NCBI GenBank assembly: GCA_002279765.1
Contig: NCCR01000012.1
Span: forward strand, 1-64,000
Length of the DNA: 64,000 nt
Direction of reading: 5' to 3'
Origin: Verrucomicrobia bacterium 12-59-8
Lineage (GTDB): Bacteria > Verrucomicrobiota > Verrucomicrobiae > Verrucomicrobiales > Verrucomicrobiaceae
Part shown: one piece after another, positions 15,995 to 25,131 of the stretch
Layout of the letters: the number at the start of each line of letters is the position of its first letter
Position numbering within the stretch: position 1 is the first letter of the stretch
Program-made: the position numbers and the translations under genes
Notes under the pieces: model-generated
Databases searched by the model: none
What the model was told of the DNA's origin: nothing
The model's input: the letters and a program-made list of their open reading frames with translations, nothing else

Positions 15995-18265
15995 ATGCTC
16001 CAAAAACTCGACTCTCTCTTCCCCCTCGCTGCTCACAAGACAGGCTCCAAATCTCTCTCAATCAGCTCCCTGCTCTGTGCCGCAGGCAGTTTGAACGCCC
16101 AAACAGCCGCCACCAAACCAGAGCCTGCGATTGAGGAAATCACCGAGATGCCCGAAATCGTCATCGAAGAGGCCGGATCCGTGTACAACCCCCAGCGTCT
16201 TCAATCCCACAAGTACACGGAGCCGCTGCGCGATATCCCTCAAACGATCACGGTCATCCCCAAGGCCGTCATCGAGGACCGCGGCGCTTTCAGCCTGCGC
16301 GACGTGCTGAAAAACACCCCGGGCATCTCCATGCAGGCAGGTGAAGGCGGTGCCGTCTCTGGAGACAACCTCTCCATTCGCGGCTTCAGCGCCCGCAGCG
16401 ACATCTACCTCGACGGCGTGCGCGACTACGCCAACTACAACCGCGATCCGTTCAACACGGAACAGGTCGAGATCACCAAAGGCCCGTCCTCCTCCACCGT
16501 CGGTCGTGGTTCCACCGGCGGTTCCATCAACACCGTCAGCAAGATGGCCAATCTGACCGACTCCGTGCTCACCACGGTCAGCGGCGGCACCAGCAATCTC
16601 TACCGCGGCACGGTGGATGTGAACCAGAAGCTCTCCGAACACGCGGCCTTCCGTCTCAACACCATGTACCACAATGCCGACACCCCCGGGCGCGACAACG
16701 TCTCGTCAGAGCGCTACGGCATCGCCGCATCGCTCGGCACCGGTCTCGGCACCGACACACGCTTCATGCTGAATTATCAGCGGCTGGAGGAAAGCAACAT
16801 CCCGGACTACGGCCTGCCTTGGATTCCCAACAACGGCACCTTCAGCGGCTCAGGTGCCGCACTCGCCGGCTACCAAAATCAGCCACCGCCGGGGGTGAGC
16901 TTTAACACCTTCTACGGCCTCCCGGGCGTGGACTACGAAAAGATCCAGACCGATCACTTCACAACAATCTTCGAGCACGATTTTTCTGAACACACCCGAC
17001 TCCGCAACATCACACGCTACACTCGCAGCCATCGTGACTCCGTCAGCACCGCACCGCGCCTCCGCGATGTCGGCGTCGCCATAGGCAACCAGTACACCAC
17101 GGTGCTGAACCGCCAGCTCCAGCGCCGTCAGCAGTTGACCGAGATGTTTGGCAACCAGACCAACTTGGTCGCCGATTTCGAGACCGGCCCGATCAAGCAT
17201 GCGCTGGTCACAGGCATGGAGTTTTATCTCGAGCATCAGCAGAATGCCAACGTCGCCGGCATTGCATCCGTCACCGACTTGTACGACCCCAGCATCAACA
17301 CCCCTCCCAGCTCTCTCCCAGCCCCAGCCAACACGCAGGACATCACGACCATGTACCCCGGGCTTCCGGCCCCAACCGAGGCGTATCTGTACACCTGTTC
17401 CGCCTATGTGTTCGACACCATGAAGTTCGGCAAGCACTGGGAGTTCAGCGGCGGCCTCCGCTATGACCACATGTATGCGACCGTGAGCCTGCCGGGCAAC
17501 GCGCCCGGGTATTCCAACGCTGACGACCTCTTCAGCTACAAGCTAGCGCTGATCTACAAGCCCGTGAAACAGGGCAGCTTCTACTTCGGCTACGGCACTT
17601 CGTTCAATCCCACCATCGACGGTTCATCGGGTGCCGGTCTGGCTCTCGTCACCGGCACCAACACCTCAACGTCCGGTCTGGATCCCGAACACACCTCCAC
17701 CTACGAGCTCGGCACCAAGTGGGATGTGCTCAAGGAGCGTCTATCCCTGACTGCCGCCCTCTTCCGCTCTGAGAAAACCAACGCCCGCACCACCGATGCC
17801 TCCGGCATCACCACGCTGGGCGGCGATCAGCTGGTCCAGGGCATCGAATTCAGCATGACCGGCAACATCACCAAAAACTGGCAAGTCTTCGCGGGTTACG
17901 CCGTCATGGAGAGCGAGACGAAAGCCTCCACCACTGCGGCTGCAGTCGGTCAGTCCCTGTCGAACGCGCCGCCCCAAACCTTCAACCTGTGGACGACCTA
18001 CACCCTCCTGGAAAAAATGCAGGTCGGCTTCGGCGCCCAGTACATGGGTGCGCGTACGAGCAACGACGCCTCCACGAGCGCCCGCACCGCGCCGGGCTAC
18101 TGGACGATGGACGCCATGCTCAGCTACAAGTTCAGCGAGAAGGTCAGCCTGCGACTGAACATCTACAATCTCGCGAACGAGCGCTACATCGGCAGCGTCG
18201 GCGGTGGTCAGTTCGTCCCCGGACCGGGACGTTCCGCCGCATTGACCGCGAGCATCAAATTCTAA
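15995..18265 (+). CDS. TonB-dependent siderophore receptor (Fiu/catecholate-like)
   Basis: A 756-residue outer-membrane receptor. I chose the ATG at 15995 (MLQKLDSLFPL), as in Fiu-type receptors that start with a long basic leader before the hydrophobic core (SLSISSLLCAAGSLNAQ). A TonB box EIVIEEAG follows, then the plug with LRDIPQTITVIPKAVIEDRG, LSIRGFSARSDIYLDGVRDY and ITKGPSSSTVGRGSTGG, and a barrel that ends NLANERYIGSVGGG and a C-terminal phenylalanine. The plug is that of the TonB-siderophore subfamily. The following piuC and PepSY genes form the common Fiu-PiuC-PiuB type cluster, which supports catecholate siderophore uptake. Confidence 0.93.
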   Translation: MLQKLDSLFPLAAHKTGSKSLSISSLLCAAGSLNAQTAATKPEPAIEEITEMPEIVIEEAGSVYNPQRLQSHKYTEPLRDIPQTITVIPKAVIEDRGAFSLRDVLKNTPGISMQAGEGGAVSGDNLSIRGFSARSDIYLDGVRDYANYNRDPFNTEQVEITKGPSSSTVGRGSTGGSINTVSKMANLTDSVLTTVSGGTSNLYRGTVDVNQKLSEHAAFRLNTMYHNADTPGRDNVSSERYGIAASLGTGLGTDTRFMLNYQRLEESNIPDYGLPWIPNNGTFSGSGAALAGYQNQPPPGVSFNTFYGLPGVDYEKIQTDHFTTIFEHDFSEHTRLRNITRYTRSHRDSVSTAPRLRDVGVAIGNQYTTVLNRQLQRRQQLTEMFGNQTNLVADFETGPIKHALVTGMEFYLEHQQNANVAGIASVTDLYDPSINTPPSSLPAPANTQDITTMYPGLPAPTEAYLYTCSAYVFDTMKFGKHWEFSGGLRYDHMYATVSLPGNAPGYSNADDLFSYKLALIYKPVKQGSFYFGYGTSFNPTIDGSSGAGLALVTGTNTSTSGLDPEHTSTYELGTKWDVLKERLSLTAALFRSEKTNARTTDASGITTLGGDQLVQGIEFSMTGNITKNWQVFAGYAVMESETKASTTAAAVGQSLSNAPPQTFNLWTTYTLLEKMQVGFGAQYMGARTSNDASTSARTAPGYWTMDAMLSYKFSEKVSLRLNIYNLANERYIGSVGGGQFVPGPGRSAALTASIKF

Positions 18266-18286
18266 GCCGTTTTTCGCCCGCCCATC

Positions 18287-18979
18287 ATGCTTATCTCCAT
18301 TCCCGACGTTCTCACGGCTGAGCAAGTCGCTCATGCACGCAAGCTCCTTGACGCCACCGATTGGGTGGATGGCAAAGGCACCGCCGGCTATCAATCCGCC
18401 AGGGCCAAGGACAACATGCAGCTCCCTGAGGACAGCCCTGCCGCGCGCGAACTTGGAGAAATGATCCTCAGCGCCCTGTCAAAAAATCCGCTGTTCCATG
18501 CAGCCGCCCTGCCGCAGCGGATTTTCCCGCCGCTGTTCAACCGCTACTCCGGCGGCCAGTCTTTCGGCACGCATGTGGACAATGCCATCCGACAGCATCC
18601 CACCATGCCCATCCGCATTCGCACAGATCTCAGCGCCACGCTGTTCTTCGCCGGTCCCGAGGAGTATGACGGCGGAGAGCTGTGCATTGAAGACACCTAC
18701 GGCGTGCAGCGTGTGAGGCTGCCCCCCGGCCACATGGTACTCTACCCTTCCACCAGCCTGCACCACGTCACCCCCGTGACACGTGGTGCCCGCATCTGCT
18801 CCTTCTTCTGGCTGCAAAGCATGATCCGTGACAATGGCCAGAGGTCACTCCTGTTTGACCTCGATCTCGCCATTCAACGCCTGGGCCGCGATCTCAAAAA
18901 TAATGCTGTAGCAGAACAAACCGCCGTGCAACTCACCGGAGTTTACCACAATTTGCTGCGTCAGTGGGTGGAGATGTAA
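18287..18979 (+). CDS. piuC: Fe(II)/2-oxoglutarate PKHD-type hydroxylase PiuC
   Basis: A 230-residue cytoplasmic dioxygenase of the YbiX/PiuC family that accompanies catecholate receptors. Fe(II) ligands are His96 and Asp98 in FGTHVDNAI and His159 in STSLHHV; Arg168 in RGARI should bind 2-oxoglutarate. The length is near the usual 225 residues. It starts 21 nt after the receptor stop, and its end is 17 nt before the PepSY start, so all three are probably one transcript. The natural substrate of the family is not settled. Confidence 0.94.
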   Translation: MLISIPDVLTAEQVAHARKLLDATDWVDGKGTAGYQSARAKDNMQLPEDSPAARELGEMILSALSKNPLFHAAALPQRIFPPLFNRYSGGQSFGTHVDNAIRQHPTMPIRIRTDLSATLFFAGPEEYDGGELCIEDTYGVQRVRLPPGHMVLYPSTSLHHVTPVTRGARICSFFWLQSMIRDNGQRSLLFDLDLAIQRLGRDLKNNAVAEQTAVQLTGVYHNLLRQWVEM

Positions 18980-18996
18980 TCCCCTGCCAGCTCTCT

Positions 18997-20241
18997 ATGA
19001 AACCTATCTTTCCCCGCCTCATTTTCTGGGGACATCTCATCGCCGGCCTTGTCGCAGGCGTGGTCATTCTCTCCATGGCCGTGACCGGTCTCCTGATTTC
19101 CTATGAGGCCCAGCTCCTTGAATGGGCCAATCGTGATCTGCGCGTCACACCACCTGCCGCAGGCACCACCCATCTCGACATCGAAACGCTGATGGCCAAG
19201 GTTCATGAAACCAAGCCAGATTTGAATCCCAGCGGCATCACATGGAAAGCAGACCCAGCCATGCCCGTCACGCTATCCGTCGGAAAAGAGGGCATCTTCT
19301 TCGCCAATCCATACACCGGCGAGTTTCTGGGCGAGGGCCATCGCGCCTGGCATGACTTCTTCCACGCCGCCACCGAGTGGCACCGCTTCCTCACTGGCAC
19401 CGGCCTTCCAAAAGAAGTGGGCAAGGCCATCACCGGGGCTGGCTGTCTGATCTTCAGCCTGCTGCTGCCCTCCGGCATCTACCTCTGGTGGCCTCGCCAC
19501 TGGCGCTGCTCCAACGTTCGCGCTGTCATCCTCTTCAATACCAAGCTCAGAGGCCGCGCACGCAACTTTAACTGGCACAACGTCTTCGGCTTCTGGAGCG
19601 CGCTCCCTCTTCTCTGCATCATTCTCACCGGCCTCATCATGTCCTACGGCTGGGCGAACAATATTCTCTTCACCCTCACCGGCAGCGTGCCGCCCCCCCC
19701 ACGCGAACGCCCGGCAGGCGGAGCTGGTGGCAAGCGCGAAGGCAGCCCCCGTGGCGGCGCAGAGCGTGGCCCCGGAGGCCCACGTGAAGGCAGACCCGCA
19801 AGCCCACCAGCTTCCCTATCAGGACTTGAACCTCTCCTGGCTCAGGCGCGTCAGCAGATTCCAGACTGGTCCAGTCTCAGCCTGCGCATGCCACAGAAAC
19901 CCGGTGCCCCTTTTCCACTCATGGTGGACCGTGGCGGCCGTGGTCAGGTGCAACTCCGCACCATGTTGAACCTCGATGTGGACCAAGGCAAAGTGCTGCC
20001 CAGCCCGGACGATCTGCAGCAGCAAAATCTCGGCCGTCGTCTGCGCATGTACGCCCGCTTCCTGCACACCGGCGAGCTGTTCGGCCTCATCGGTCAGACC
20101 GTCGCTGCGTTGTGTACCTTGGCCACCATGATCCTCATCTGGACGGGCTTTGCCCTTGCCTTTCGTCGCTTTTTTCCCAAACGCGGCCATGCCACAGCAT
20201 CGCCCAAGGTCAGCGTCTCCACCTCGGAGACAGCTTCATAA
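18997..20241 (+). CDS. PepSY-associated membrane protein (PiuB-like)
   Basis: A 414-residue inner-membrane protein of the PepSY-TM family, which includes ferric-siderophore reductases and PiuB. Helices are near LIAGLVAGVVILSMAVTGLL, GAGCLIFSLLLPSGIYLWW, FGFWSALPLLCIILTGLIM and VAALCTLATMILIWTGFAL. Conserved histidines occur beside the helices (WGHLIAG, WHRFLTGTG, NWHNVFG, RFLHTGELFG), fitting heme binding. Between helices lies a Gly/Arg/Pro-rich insert of about 40 residues from nt 19690 to 19805 (PPPPRERPAGGAGG onward). The ATG at 18997 follows piuC closely. Likely role: reduction or release of iron after import, inferred from context. Confidence 0.87.
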   Translation: MKPIFPRLIFWGHLIAGLVAGVVILSMAVTGLLISYEAQLLEWANRDLRVTPPAAGTTHLDIETLMAKVHETKPDLNPSGITWKADPAMPVTLSVGKEGIFFANPYTGEFLGEGHRAWHDFFHAATEWHRFLTGTGLPKEVGKAITGAGCLIFSLLLPSGIYLWWPRHWRCSNVRAVILFNTKLRGRARNFNWHNVFGFWSALPLLCIILTGLIMSYGWANNILFTLTGSVPPPPRERPAGGAGGKREGSPRGGAERGPGGPREGRPASPPASLSGLEPLLAQARQQIPDWSSLSLRMPQKPGAPFPLMVDRGGRGQVQLRTMLNLDVDQGKVLPSPDDLQQQNLGRRLRMYARFLHTGELFGLIGQTVAALCTLATMILIWTGFALAFRRFFPKRGHATASPKVSVSTSETAS

Positions 20242-20338
20242 TTTGGTCCTTGTTAGGTTGGATCAAGTCCATGCGGGGCGCGGAAGTGGTGTTCCGCCCC
20301 TGCAGGGACATCCAGCAAGGTCGTCTGAGCCCCCCGCC

Positions 20339-21817
20339 TCACTTCCGAAACGGTGACGCCGGAATGCACGCGCCATTGTAGAGCGTGGCCACGGGGTTGT
20401 CCTTCCATGCATAACGTACCTGCTTGGGTTCGGCGATGGCTTTGCATGTGACGATGACCGTCTCGCCCTTGATCTTGGCGGCGGCCAGCTGCCACTGGCC
20501 GTCTGCTCCGGCGAGTTCAAAACCGGTGAGATCACCTTTCGCATTCAGACCTTGCGCGTATTTGAAGGTGAGCACGAATGAGCCGTTCTTCACCGTGGCT
20601 GTATCAATCAGCGGACCACTGATGGCGGGTACGTCCTTGTGATACACCGCACCCAGCGCCCACTGCGCGAGACGGCGTCCCACTTCCTGCTTGTTTGTCG
20701 GATGAATGTTTTTCGCATCCCCAATGTCGATGGTAATCGCCATACCGCTGTCCGGGATTGTGCTCAGCGCATTGAGCATCTGCTCGCGCACCTCCGGCCA
20801 GCCTTCGCCCTCGCGGGTGAAATTGGGCAGTTGCACCCAGGCAAACGGAAACTCGTCGTCCCAGCGTTTACGCCAGTCCTTGGCCAGCAGCGTGAGCTGA
20901 GTCTGGTAAAAGGGCGGCTTGGGGCCGTGGGAATTAGCTTCACCTTGGTACCAGATCGCGCCACGAATCGCATAAGGGATGAGCGGCGAAATCTTGCCGT
21001 TGAAGAGGCCACCCACATCGCCTTTGCGCTTGCGAATTTCGGCTGGATCACGCGGCTTGCGCGGCACTTCTGTGCCCGCAGCTTTGGCCTTCTTCACCTC
21101 CTCAGCCCACCTCGCCACCTGACGTTCGTAAAGTGCCTTCTCCTTGGCTTCATCAACCGTAGCTGCGGCCTGCTTTAGCGCTGCAAAGAAAGGCTTCAGT
21201 TCCGCGCTCGCCTGCTGCGCCTCAGGACTGATCCAGGACTCAATCGGCGTGCCACCCACGGAGGAATTGATGAGACCGAGCGGCTGCTTGAACACATCGT
21301 AAAGGTTGCGCCCGAAAAAGTACAACGTGGCGGAGAAATGGCCCACCGACTCAGGGGAGCAAATCACCCACGATCCTTTGCCCTGGGACTGCGGCGTCAT
21401 CGCGGACGGACTGCTTTCGGTAAACACCCGGATCAGCGGCACATTCGCCGCCGCCTTGCTGGCTGCATAGTCATTGGCACCCTGCACCTGCAACCCCATG
21501 TTCGACTGCCCCGAACCGAGCCAGACTTCGCCAATGAGCACGTCTTTGATCGTCTTGTCGCCAATGGTCAGCGTCTGAGGTTCAGCGCTGGTGGTGAGTG
21601 CATCCAGCTTGAGCGACCACTGGCCCTTCGCGTCTGCCTTGGCGGTTTTTTTCTGCCCGGCAATGGCAACGGTGATTTCAGCATTCGCATCCGCCGTACC
21701 CCAGACTGGCACCGGCTTGCCGCTTTGCAGCACCATGTGATCGGAAAAAACAGCGGGCAGCGTGATGGCGGCCTGAGCTGACAAGGAGAAAAGAACGAGG
21801 GCGGCGAGTGTCTTCAT
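20339..21817 (-). CDS. Secreted sialate O-acetylesterase (SASA family)
   Basis: A 492-residue exported esterase that removes O-acetyl groups from sialic acid or from acetylated polysaccharide. The signal peptide is MKTLAALVLFSLSAQA. The N-terminal beta domain (PAVFSDHMVLQSGKPVPVWG) precedes an SGNH-like core with nucleophile Ser105 in GSGQSNM, an Asn/Gly block WYQGEANSHG and the Asp-His region DIGDAKNIHPTNKQEVGRR. The family is expanded in Verrucomicrobia and Planctomycetes. A partial copy of its 3' part lies at 14410-14615. It is convergent with the PepSY gene; the 97-nt gap between them holds nothing evident. Confidence 0.93.
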   Translation of the reverse strand: MKTLAALVLFSLSAQAAITLPAVFSDHMVLQSGKPVPVWGTADANAEITVAIAGQKKTAKADAKGQWSLKLDALTTSAEPQTLTIGDKTIKDVLIGEVWLGSGQSNMGLQVQGANDYAASKAAANVPLIRVFTESSPSAMTPQSQGKGSWVICSPESVGHFSATLYFFGRNLYDVFKQPLGLINSSVGGTPIESWISPEAQQASAELKPFFAALKQAAATVDEAKEKALYERQVARWAEEVKKAKAAGTEVPRKPRDPAEIRKRKGDVGGLFNGKISPLIPYAIRGAIWYQGEANSHGPKPPFYQTQLTLLAKDWRKRWDDEFPFAWVQLPNFTREGEGWPEVREQMLNALSTIPDSGMAITIDIGDAKNIHPTNKQEVGRRLAQWALGAVYHKDVPAISGPLIDTATVKNGSFVLTFKYAQGLNAKGDLTGFELAGADGQWQLAAAKIKGETVIVTCKAIAEPKQVRYAWKDNPVATLYNGACIPASPFRK

Positions 21818-21875
21818 GTAGGTTAGGATGAGAAGAACCTTGTCAACGTCAGGACCTGCACCATTGCTTCACCCA

Positions 21876-22679
21876 ATGTCTTCCGCCCTTTTTTCCGCCG
21901 GCCTCGGCGATGTAATCCGTGTTTGCTATCAGAATGCCAGCTATCGCATGCTAAGTGAAACCACACAGCCGGTTCCCGTGATCATGGCTTCACACAATCC
22001 GTTTGCGATGGAGATCTTCCGCCATCATCGCAATGCAAAGCATTTCATTCTCTACGATCTCGCGCACAAATATGAGGAGTTCCTCAATGCCGGCCTGCGC
22101 GGGCCGGACATCAGCCGTGCGTTGTGTGACTTTGCCGGTGTGGATTATGCACAATTGATACGAGGCCCTGCAAACGGGCATGTACCGGTGTTCGACGCGC
22201 CGGATGAAGTCGATTCGAAGGGACACATTGTGTTTCAACCCTTCGCTGGCAATGCGTCCTACCGATCGCTGCCGCCGGATGTGATTGAAAAGACGGTGCA
22301 GGTGCTGCGAAGCCTGCCCTATCGGGTGTTTGTAGTCACACGCAGCTATCTCCGGCCAGGGGCGAAGGGAAAAGCGCTCCATGCCGTGGAAGACGCATGG
22401 TCCTTGGAAGGTGGCAACATCACGGTGCTCGACAGTCTGACGGTACCCGCAACGCTGAATCTTATCAAGAGCAGCCGCGCCTATGTGGGAAGCTGGTCCA
22501 GCCTGCAGCAGGCTGCCTGGTTTGAGAACAAACCTGTGGCGGTGTTTTACCCTGAAAACTACCACGATGTAACACAGCGCACCGGTTACGCCTTTGGCAT
22601 GGACCGCACCAACACACTGGGCCGTGAATACCAGCAGGTGGATGCGGCTGAGCTGGAGGAATTTCTGCAACGCTGGTGA
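21876..22679 (+). CDS. Glycosyltransferase-like (GT9/heptosyltransferase fold) protein
   Basis: A 267-residue protein starting MSSALFSAGLGDVIRV; the ATG at 21876 puts a Gly-Leu-Gly-Asp loop at the N-terminus as in heptosyltransferases, whereas the ORF start at 21828 adds a non-conserved leader. The C-terminal half (FQPFAGNASYRSLPPDVIEK, and VGSWSSLQQAAWFENKPVAV) resembles the nucleotide-sugar side of GT9 enzymes, where a Gly-containing strand-loop is followed by a Ser/Thr-rich helix. A signal peptide is absent. The sugar and acceptor are unknown. It converges on the pyruvyl transferase gene with no gap, which suggests that both belong to surface glycan assembly. Confidence 0.6.
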   Translation: MSSALFSAGLGDVIRVCYQNASYRMLSETTQPVPVIMASHNPFAMEIFRHHRNAKHFILYDLAHKYEEFLNAGLRGPDISRALCDFAGVDYAQLIRGPANGHVPVFDAPDEVDSKGHIVFQPFAGNASYRSLPPDVIEKTVQVLRSLPYRVFVVTRSYLRPGAKGKALHAVEDAWSLEGGNITVLDSLTVPATLNLIKSSRAYVGSWSSLQQAAWFENKPVAVFYPENYHDVTQRTGYAFGMDRTNTLGREYQQVDAAELEEFLQRW

Positions 22680-23573
22680 TTACCGGTGAATGAACCGGCG
22701 CAGCACCTCGAAATGAACGGTTGCGGCGCTTGTGTCTTCATCCAATTTTTCCATGCGAATTTTATAAGGCGCATCCACCGGCGTGATAAAAGGCACACGG
22801 CTTACGCGGGAGAAGATCATCCCATGATAGCGGCCGGTAATGACAAAACGTGACCGTGCGATGCTTTCAAACGCCACCTTGGGTCCGGGCGCGGCGATGA
22901 TCTGCGCTTGAGGAAAAAGTTCCGCGACTTCAGCAAGCAACCGGCGATCATCCACCGGTGCCCCCATGCCCAGCCAAGTCACCGGCATGCCACTTGCGGC
23001 AAACTGACGCAGGTAGTGATTCGTCAACGCATTGCGCGCATTAACGAGGCCCGCCGGAACCAGCGTTATGGACCGCATGCATTCCACAGACATTCCGATT
23101 TCAGGCTGGTACAGATAGGCGGCATCAGGAACAAAAAAAACGTCGTCACGCCCACTGATCTCCTGCGCAATGCGCACGCAACGGGGTGAACGAAGGGTGA
23201 TGAAATGAGCCTGCTTCAAATAGTAAACCCAAGGTTGCAGCGCGGCGGCGTATTCCCCCTCGCGGTTAATTTGAAACTGAAAGCCGCAGGAAAGAAAGCC
23301 CCACGGAATGCGACGTTCAATCGCCGCATCCATGTAGAATTTCATGCACCGGAAATGCGGTGATTCCATTCCTGCACCCCCTTCTTTCGCATTGTTGTAA
23401 ACAATCCCCCCTCCACCCATGACAAGCATGCCGAGATCGTCCGGCAGGCTGGCTGGCAGGTCAGAGTTGTAGAACACCAGCTCGTGATCCGGCAGGTACT
23501 GCGTAAAGACCAGCGGATAGGTGTCATCACCAACGTTACCGTAACCCGATGCTCCGACGAAAGCAATTTTCAT
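22680..23573 (-). CDS. Polysaccharide pyruvyl transferase family protein
   Basis: A 297-residue WcaK/CsaB-like enzyme that would add ketal pyruvate to surface sugars. It starts MKIAFVGASGYGNVGDDTYP with the family's Gly-Asn-x-Gly-Asp loop, has MLVMGGGGIVYNN, then a run with FVPDAAYLY and the C-terminal SRFVITGRYHGMIFSRVSR, a motif that reads GxRxHG/GRYHG in the family. The ATG at 23573 is preferred; 19 residues before it lack any domain. It ends base-to-base against the convergent glycosyltransferase-like gene. Confidence 0.88.
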   Translation of the reverse strand: MKIAFVGASGYGNVGDDTYPLVFTQYLPDHELVFYNSDLPASLPDDLGMLVMGGGGIVYNNAKEGGAGMESPHFRCMKFYMDAAIERRIPWGFLSCGFQFQINREGEYAAALQPWVYYLKQAHFITLRSPRCVRIAQEISGRDDVFFVPDAAYLYQPEIGMSVECMRSITLVPAGLVNARNALTNHYLRQFAASGMPVTWLGMGAPVDDRRLLAEVAELFPQAQIIAAPGPKVAFESIARSRFVITGRYHGMIFSRVSRVPFITPVDAPYKIRMEKLDEDTSAATVHFEVLRRFIHR

Positions 23574-23669
23574 GTACTGGAATGATACCACAGGATCGGA
23601 TGGCAATGATAGATCGTTCGCTTGCGGCACCGCAAAAATCTTCTCTCACCAAAATTCCGCTTGTTTCAT

Positions 23670-23685
23670 TTAACCGTTTGGTTAA
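23670..23685. promoter_or_regulatory. Palindromic operator candidate TTAACC-N4-GGTTAA
   Basis: TTAACCGTTTGGTTAA is a perfect 6-4-6 inverted repeat, followed at once by CTATTAAACTGGTTA, a partial second half-site. It lies 31 nt before the first gene of a DUF-ArsR-SRPBCC operon, where an ArsR-family repressor would bind to autoregulate. The assignment to the encoded ArsR protein is an inference. Confidence 0.6.
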
Positions 23686-23716
23686 CTATTAAACTGGTTA
23701 CAAACCACACACACCT

Positions 23717-24235
23717 ATGAAAACAAATCTGATTCTTATTACCCTGTCCATCCTCTCCTCCACACTCGCCACCTCCGCTGGTGAACTGCCCAAGCCCTAC
23801 ATCGGCTCTGCGGAGTTTGAGAAAATGAAAACGCTGGCCGGCGACTGGCAGGCCAAGGCTGACATGGGCCAGGGACCGATGACGGTCGCCACGCAGTATC
23901 GCGTCATCGCCGGCGGCAGCGCAGTGGAGGAGCGCATGTTCCCCAACACGCCCAAGGAAATGGTCACCCTTTACCATGAGAAGGACGGCAAGCTGGTGCT
24001 GACACATTACTGCATGCTGTGCAACCGGCCCAGCATGACACTGGTGAAGTCCGATGACAAATCCCTCACCTTCGACCTGAACAAGGACAGCGAGATCAAA
24101 GTGGACTCTGAGAAGCACATGCACTCCGCCGTCTTCACTTTCGTGGATGCGGATCACCTGACACAGAACTGGACGCTGTTCGACAATGGCAAGGCCCAGG
24201 ATGAGCACCCTTTCCAATTTGTGCGCGTGAAGTAA
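23717..24235 (+). CDS. Secreted DUF1579-like beta-barrel protein
   Basis: A 172-residue exported protein with signal peptide MKTNLILITLSILSSTLATS ending near AGE. The mature part (LAGDWQAKADMGQGPMTV, GGSAVEERMFPNTPKEMVTL, DADHLTQNWTLFDNGKAQDE) has the alternating pattern and Trp-containing opening of lipocalin-like DUF1579 proteins. It opens a three-gene run with the ArsR and SRPBCC genes, with 42 nt to the next start, and is probably under the operator at 23670. Ligand and role are unknown. Confidence 0.78.
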   Translation: MKTNLILITLSILSSTLATSAGELPKPYIGSAEFEKMKTLAGDWQAKADMGQGPMTVATQYRVIAGGSAVEERMFPNTPKEMVTLYHEKDGKLVLTHYCMLCNRPSMTLVKSDDKSLTFDLNKDSEIKVDSEKHMHSAVFTFVDADHLTQNWTLFDNGKAQDEHPFQFVRVK

Positions 24236-24277
24236 GCCCGCTTGCCAGCCCGGCACGCAGCATCCACTCGTTTCTCC

Positions 24278-24652
24278 ATGAGACGCGCCCCCCAGCCTCT
24301 GCTCCTTGATCTCGTTTTCGCCGCACTCTCCGATGCCACACGGCGCGGGCTGCTGTCACGGTTGATCGAGGGCGAGGCCACGGTCGGGACCCTCGCAGAG
24401 CCTTTGCAGATGTCCCTCCCGGCCGTCTCCAAGCATCTGCGTGTGCTGGAGGATGCAGGGCTGCTCAAACGCCGGATCGAAGGACGCACCCACTACATCA
24501 CCGCCAATCCCAAACCCCTCCGCGAAGCCGTGAACTGGATCGAACGCCACCGCCAGATGTGGGAAGGCAGCTTCGACAGACTCGCCGCCCTCGTGGAGCA
24601 GCCCCCGCCAGAGCCGCCCGCTAAGGAATCCAGCAAGCCCAAAAAATCATGA
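24278..24652 (+). CDS. ArsR-family winged-helix repressor
   Basis: A 124-residue DNA-binding protein. The ATG at 24278 gives MRRAPQPLLLDLVFAALSDA; the core ATRRGLLSRL and TVGTLAEPLQMSLPAVSKHL is the typical ArsR helix-turn-helix, followed by the wing (RIEGRTHYITANPKPL). There is no CxC metal site, so it is of the SRPBCC-linked subgroup rather than a metal sensor. The ATGA overlap with the next gene shows translational coupling. It likely represses its own operon through the palindrome at 23670. Confidence 0.92.
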   Translation: MRRAPQPLLLDLVFAALSDATRRGLLSRLIEGEATVGTLAEPLQMSLPAVSKHLRVLEDAGLLKRRIEGRTHYITANPKPLREAVNWIERHRQMWEGSFDRLAALVEQPPPEPPAKESSKPKKS

Positions 24653-25131
24653 ACACTCTTGCCGCCGAACAAACCCTTCAGCTCACCCGCCGCTTCAAAG
24701 CACCGCGCGAGCGCGTCTTTGCCGCCTTCTCCAGCGCCGATGCCATCCAGCAATGGTTTGGCTGCGGACCACCCCACGTCATCGAATGCAGCGCCGACTT
24801 CCGCGTGGGTGGCAGCTACCGCACCCGTTCGTACAATCCCGAAACGTCCAAAGCCGTTTCTGCCGTGGGTGTTTACCGTGAGATCACTCCGCCCTCGAAG
24901 ATCGTTTACACCTGGAAATGGGAGAACGACGAGGACTGGGCCGACTGCGAGTCCCTCGTCACCTTCGAGTTCAAAGCCGTCGGAGAAGAAACCGAACTGC
25001 ATCTCACCCAGACCGGTTTCCCCAGCGACGACAGCTGCCAGAAGCACACCTACGGCTGGACAGGCTGCCTCGACAAACTCGATGCAGTCCTCGCCAGAGC
25101 CCCAGTGCCGTCTTTCAAGACCTGCTGCTGA
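24649..25131 (+). CDS. SRPBCC/AHSA1-domain protein
   Basis: A 160-residue START-fold protein. Typical AHSA1 signatures are visible: LTRRFKAPRERVFAAFSSAD at the N-terminus, WFGCGPPHVIECSADFRVGG, YREITPPSKIVYTWKWEN and a C-terminal helix GWTGCLDKLDAVL. Such proteins pair with ArsR regulators across many bacteria and bind unknown hydrophobic ligands. It overlaps arsR by 4 nt and its 3' end overlaps the convergent glycosyltransferase gene by 17 nt. Confidence 0.92.
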   Translation: MNTLAAEQTLQLTRRFKAPRERVFAAFSSADAIQQWFGCGPPHVIECSADFRVGGSYRTRSYNPETSKAVSAVGVYREITPPSKIVYTWKWENDEDWADCESLVTFEFKAVGEETELHLTQTGFPSDDSCQKHTYGWTGCLDKLDAVLARAPVPSFKTCC

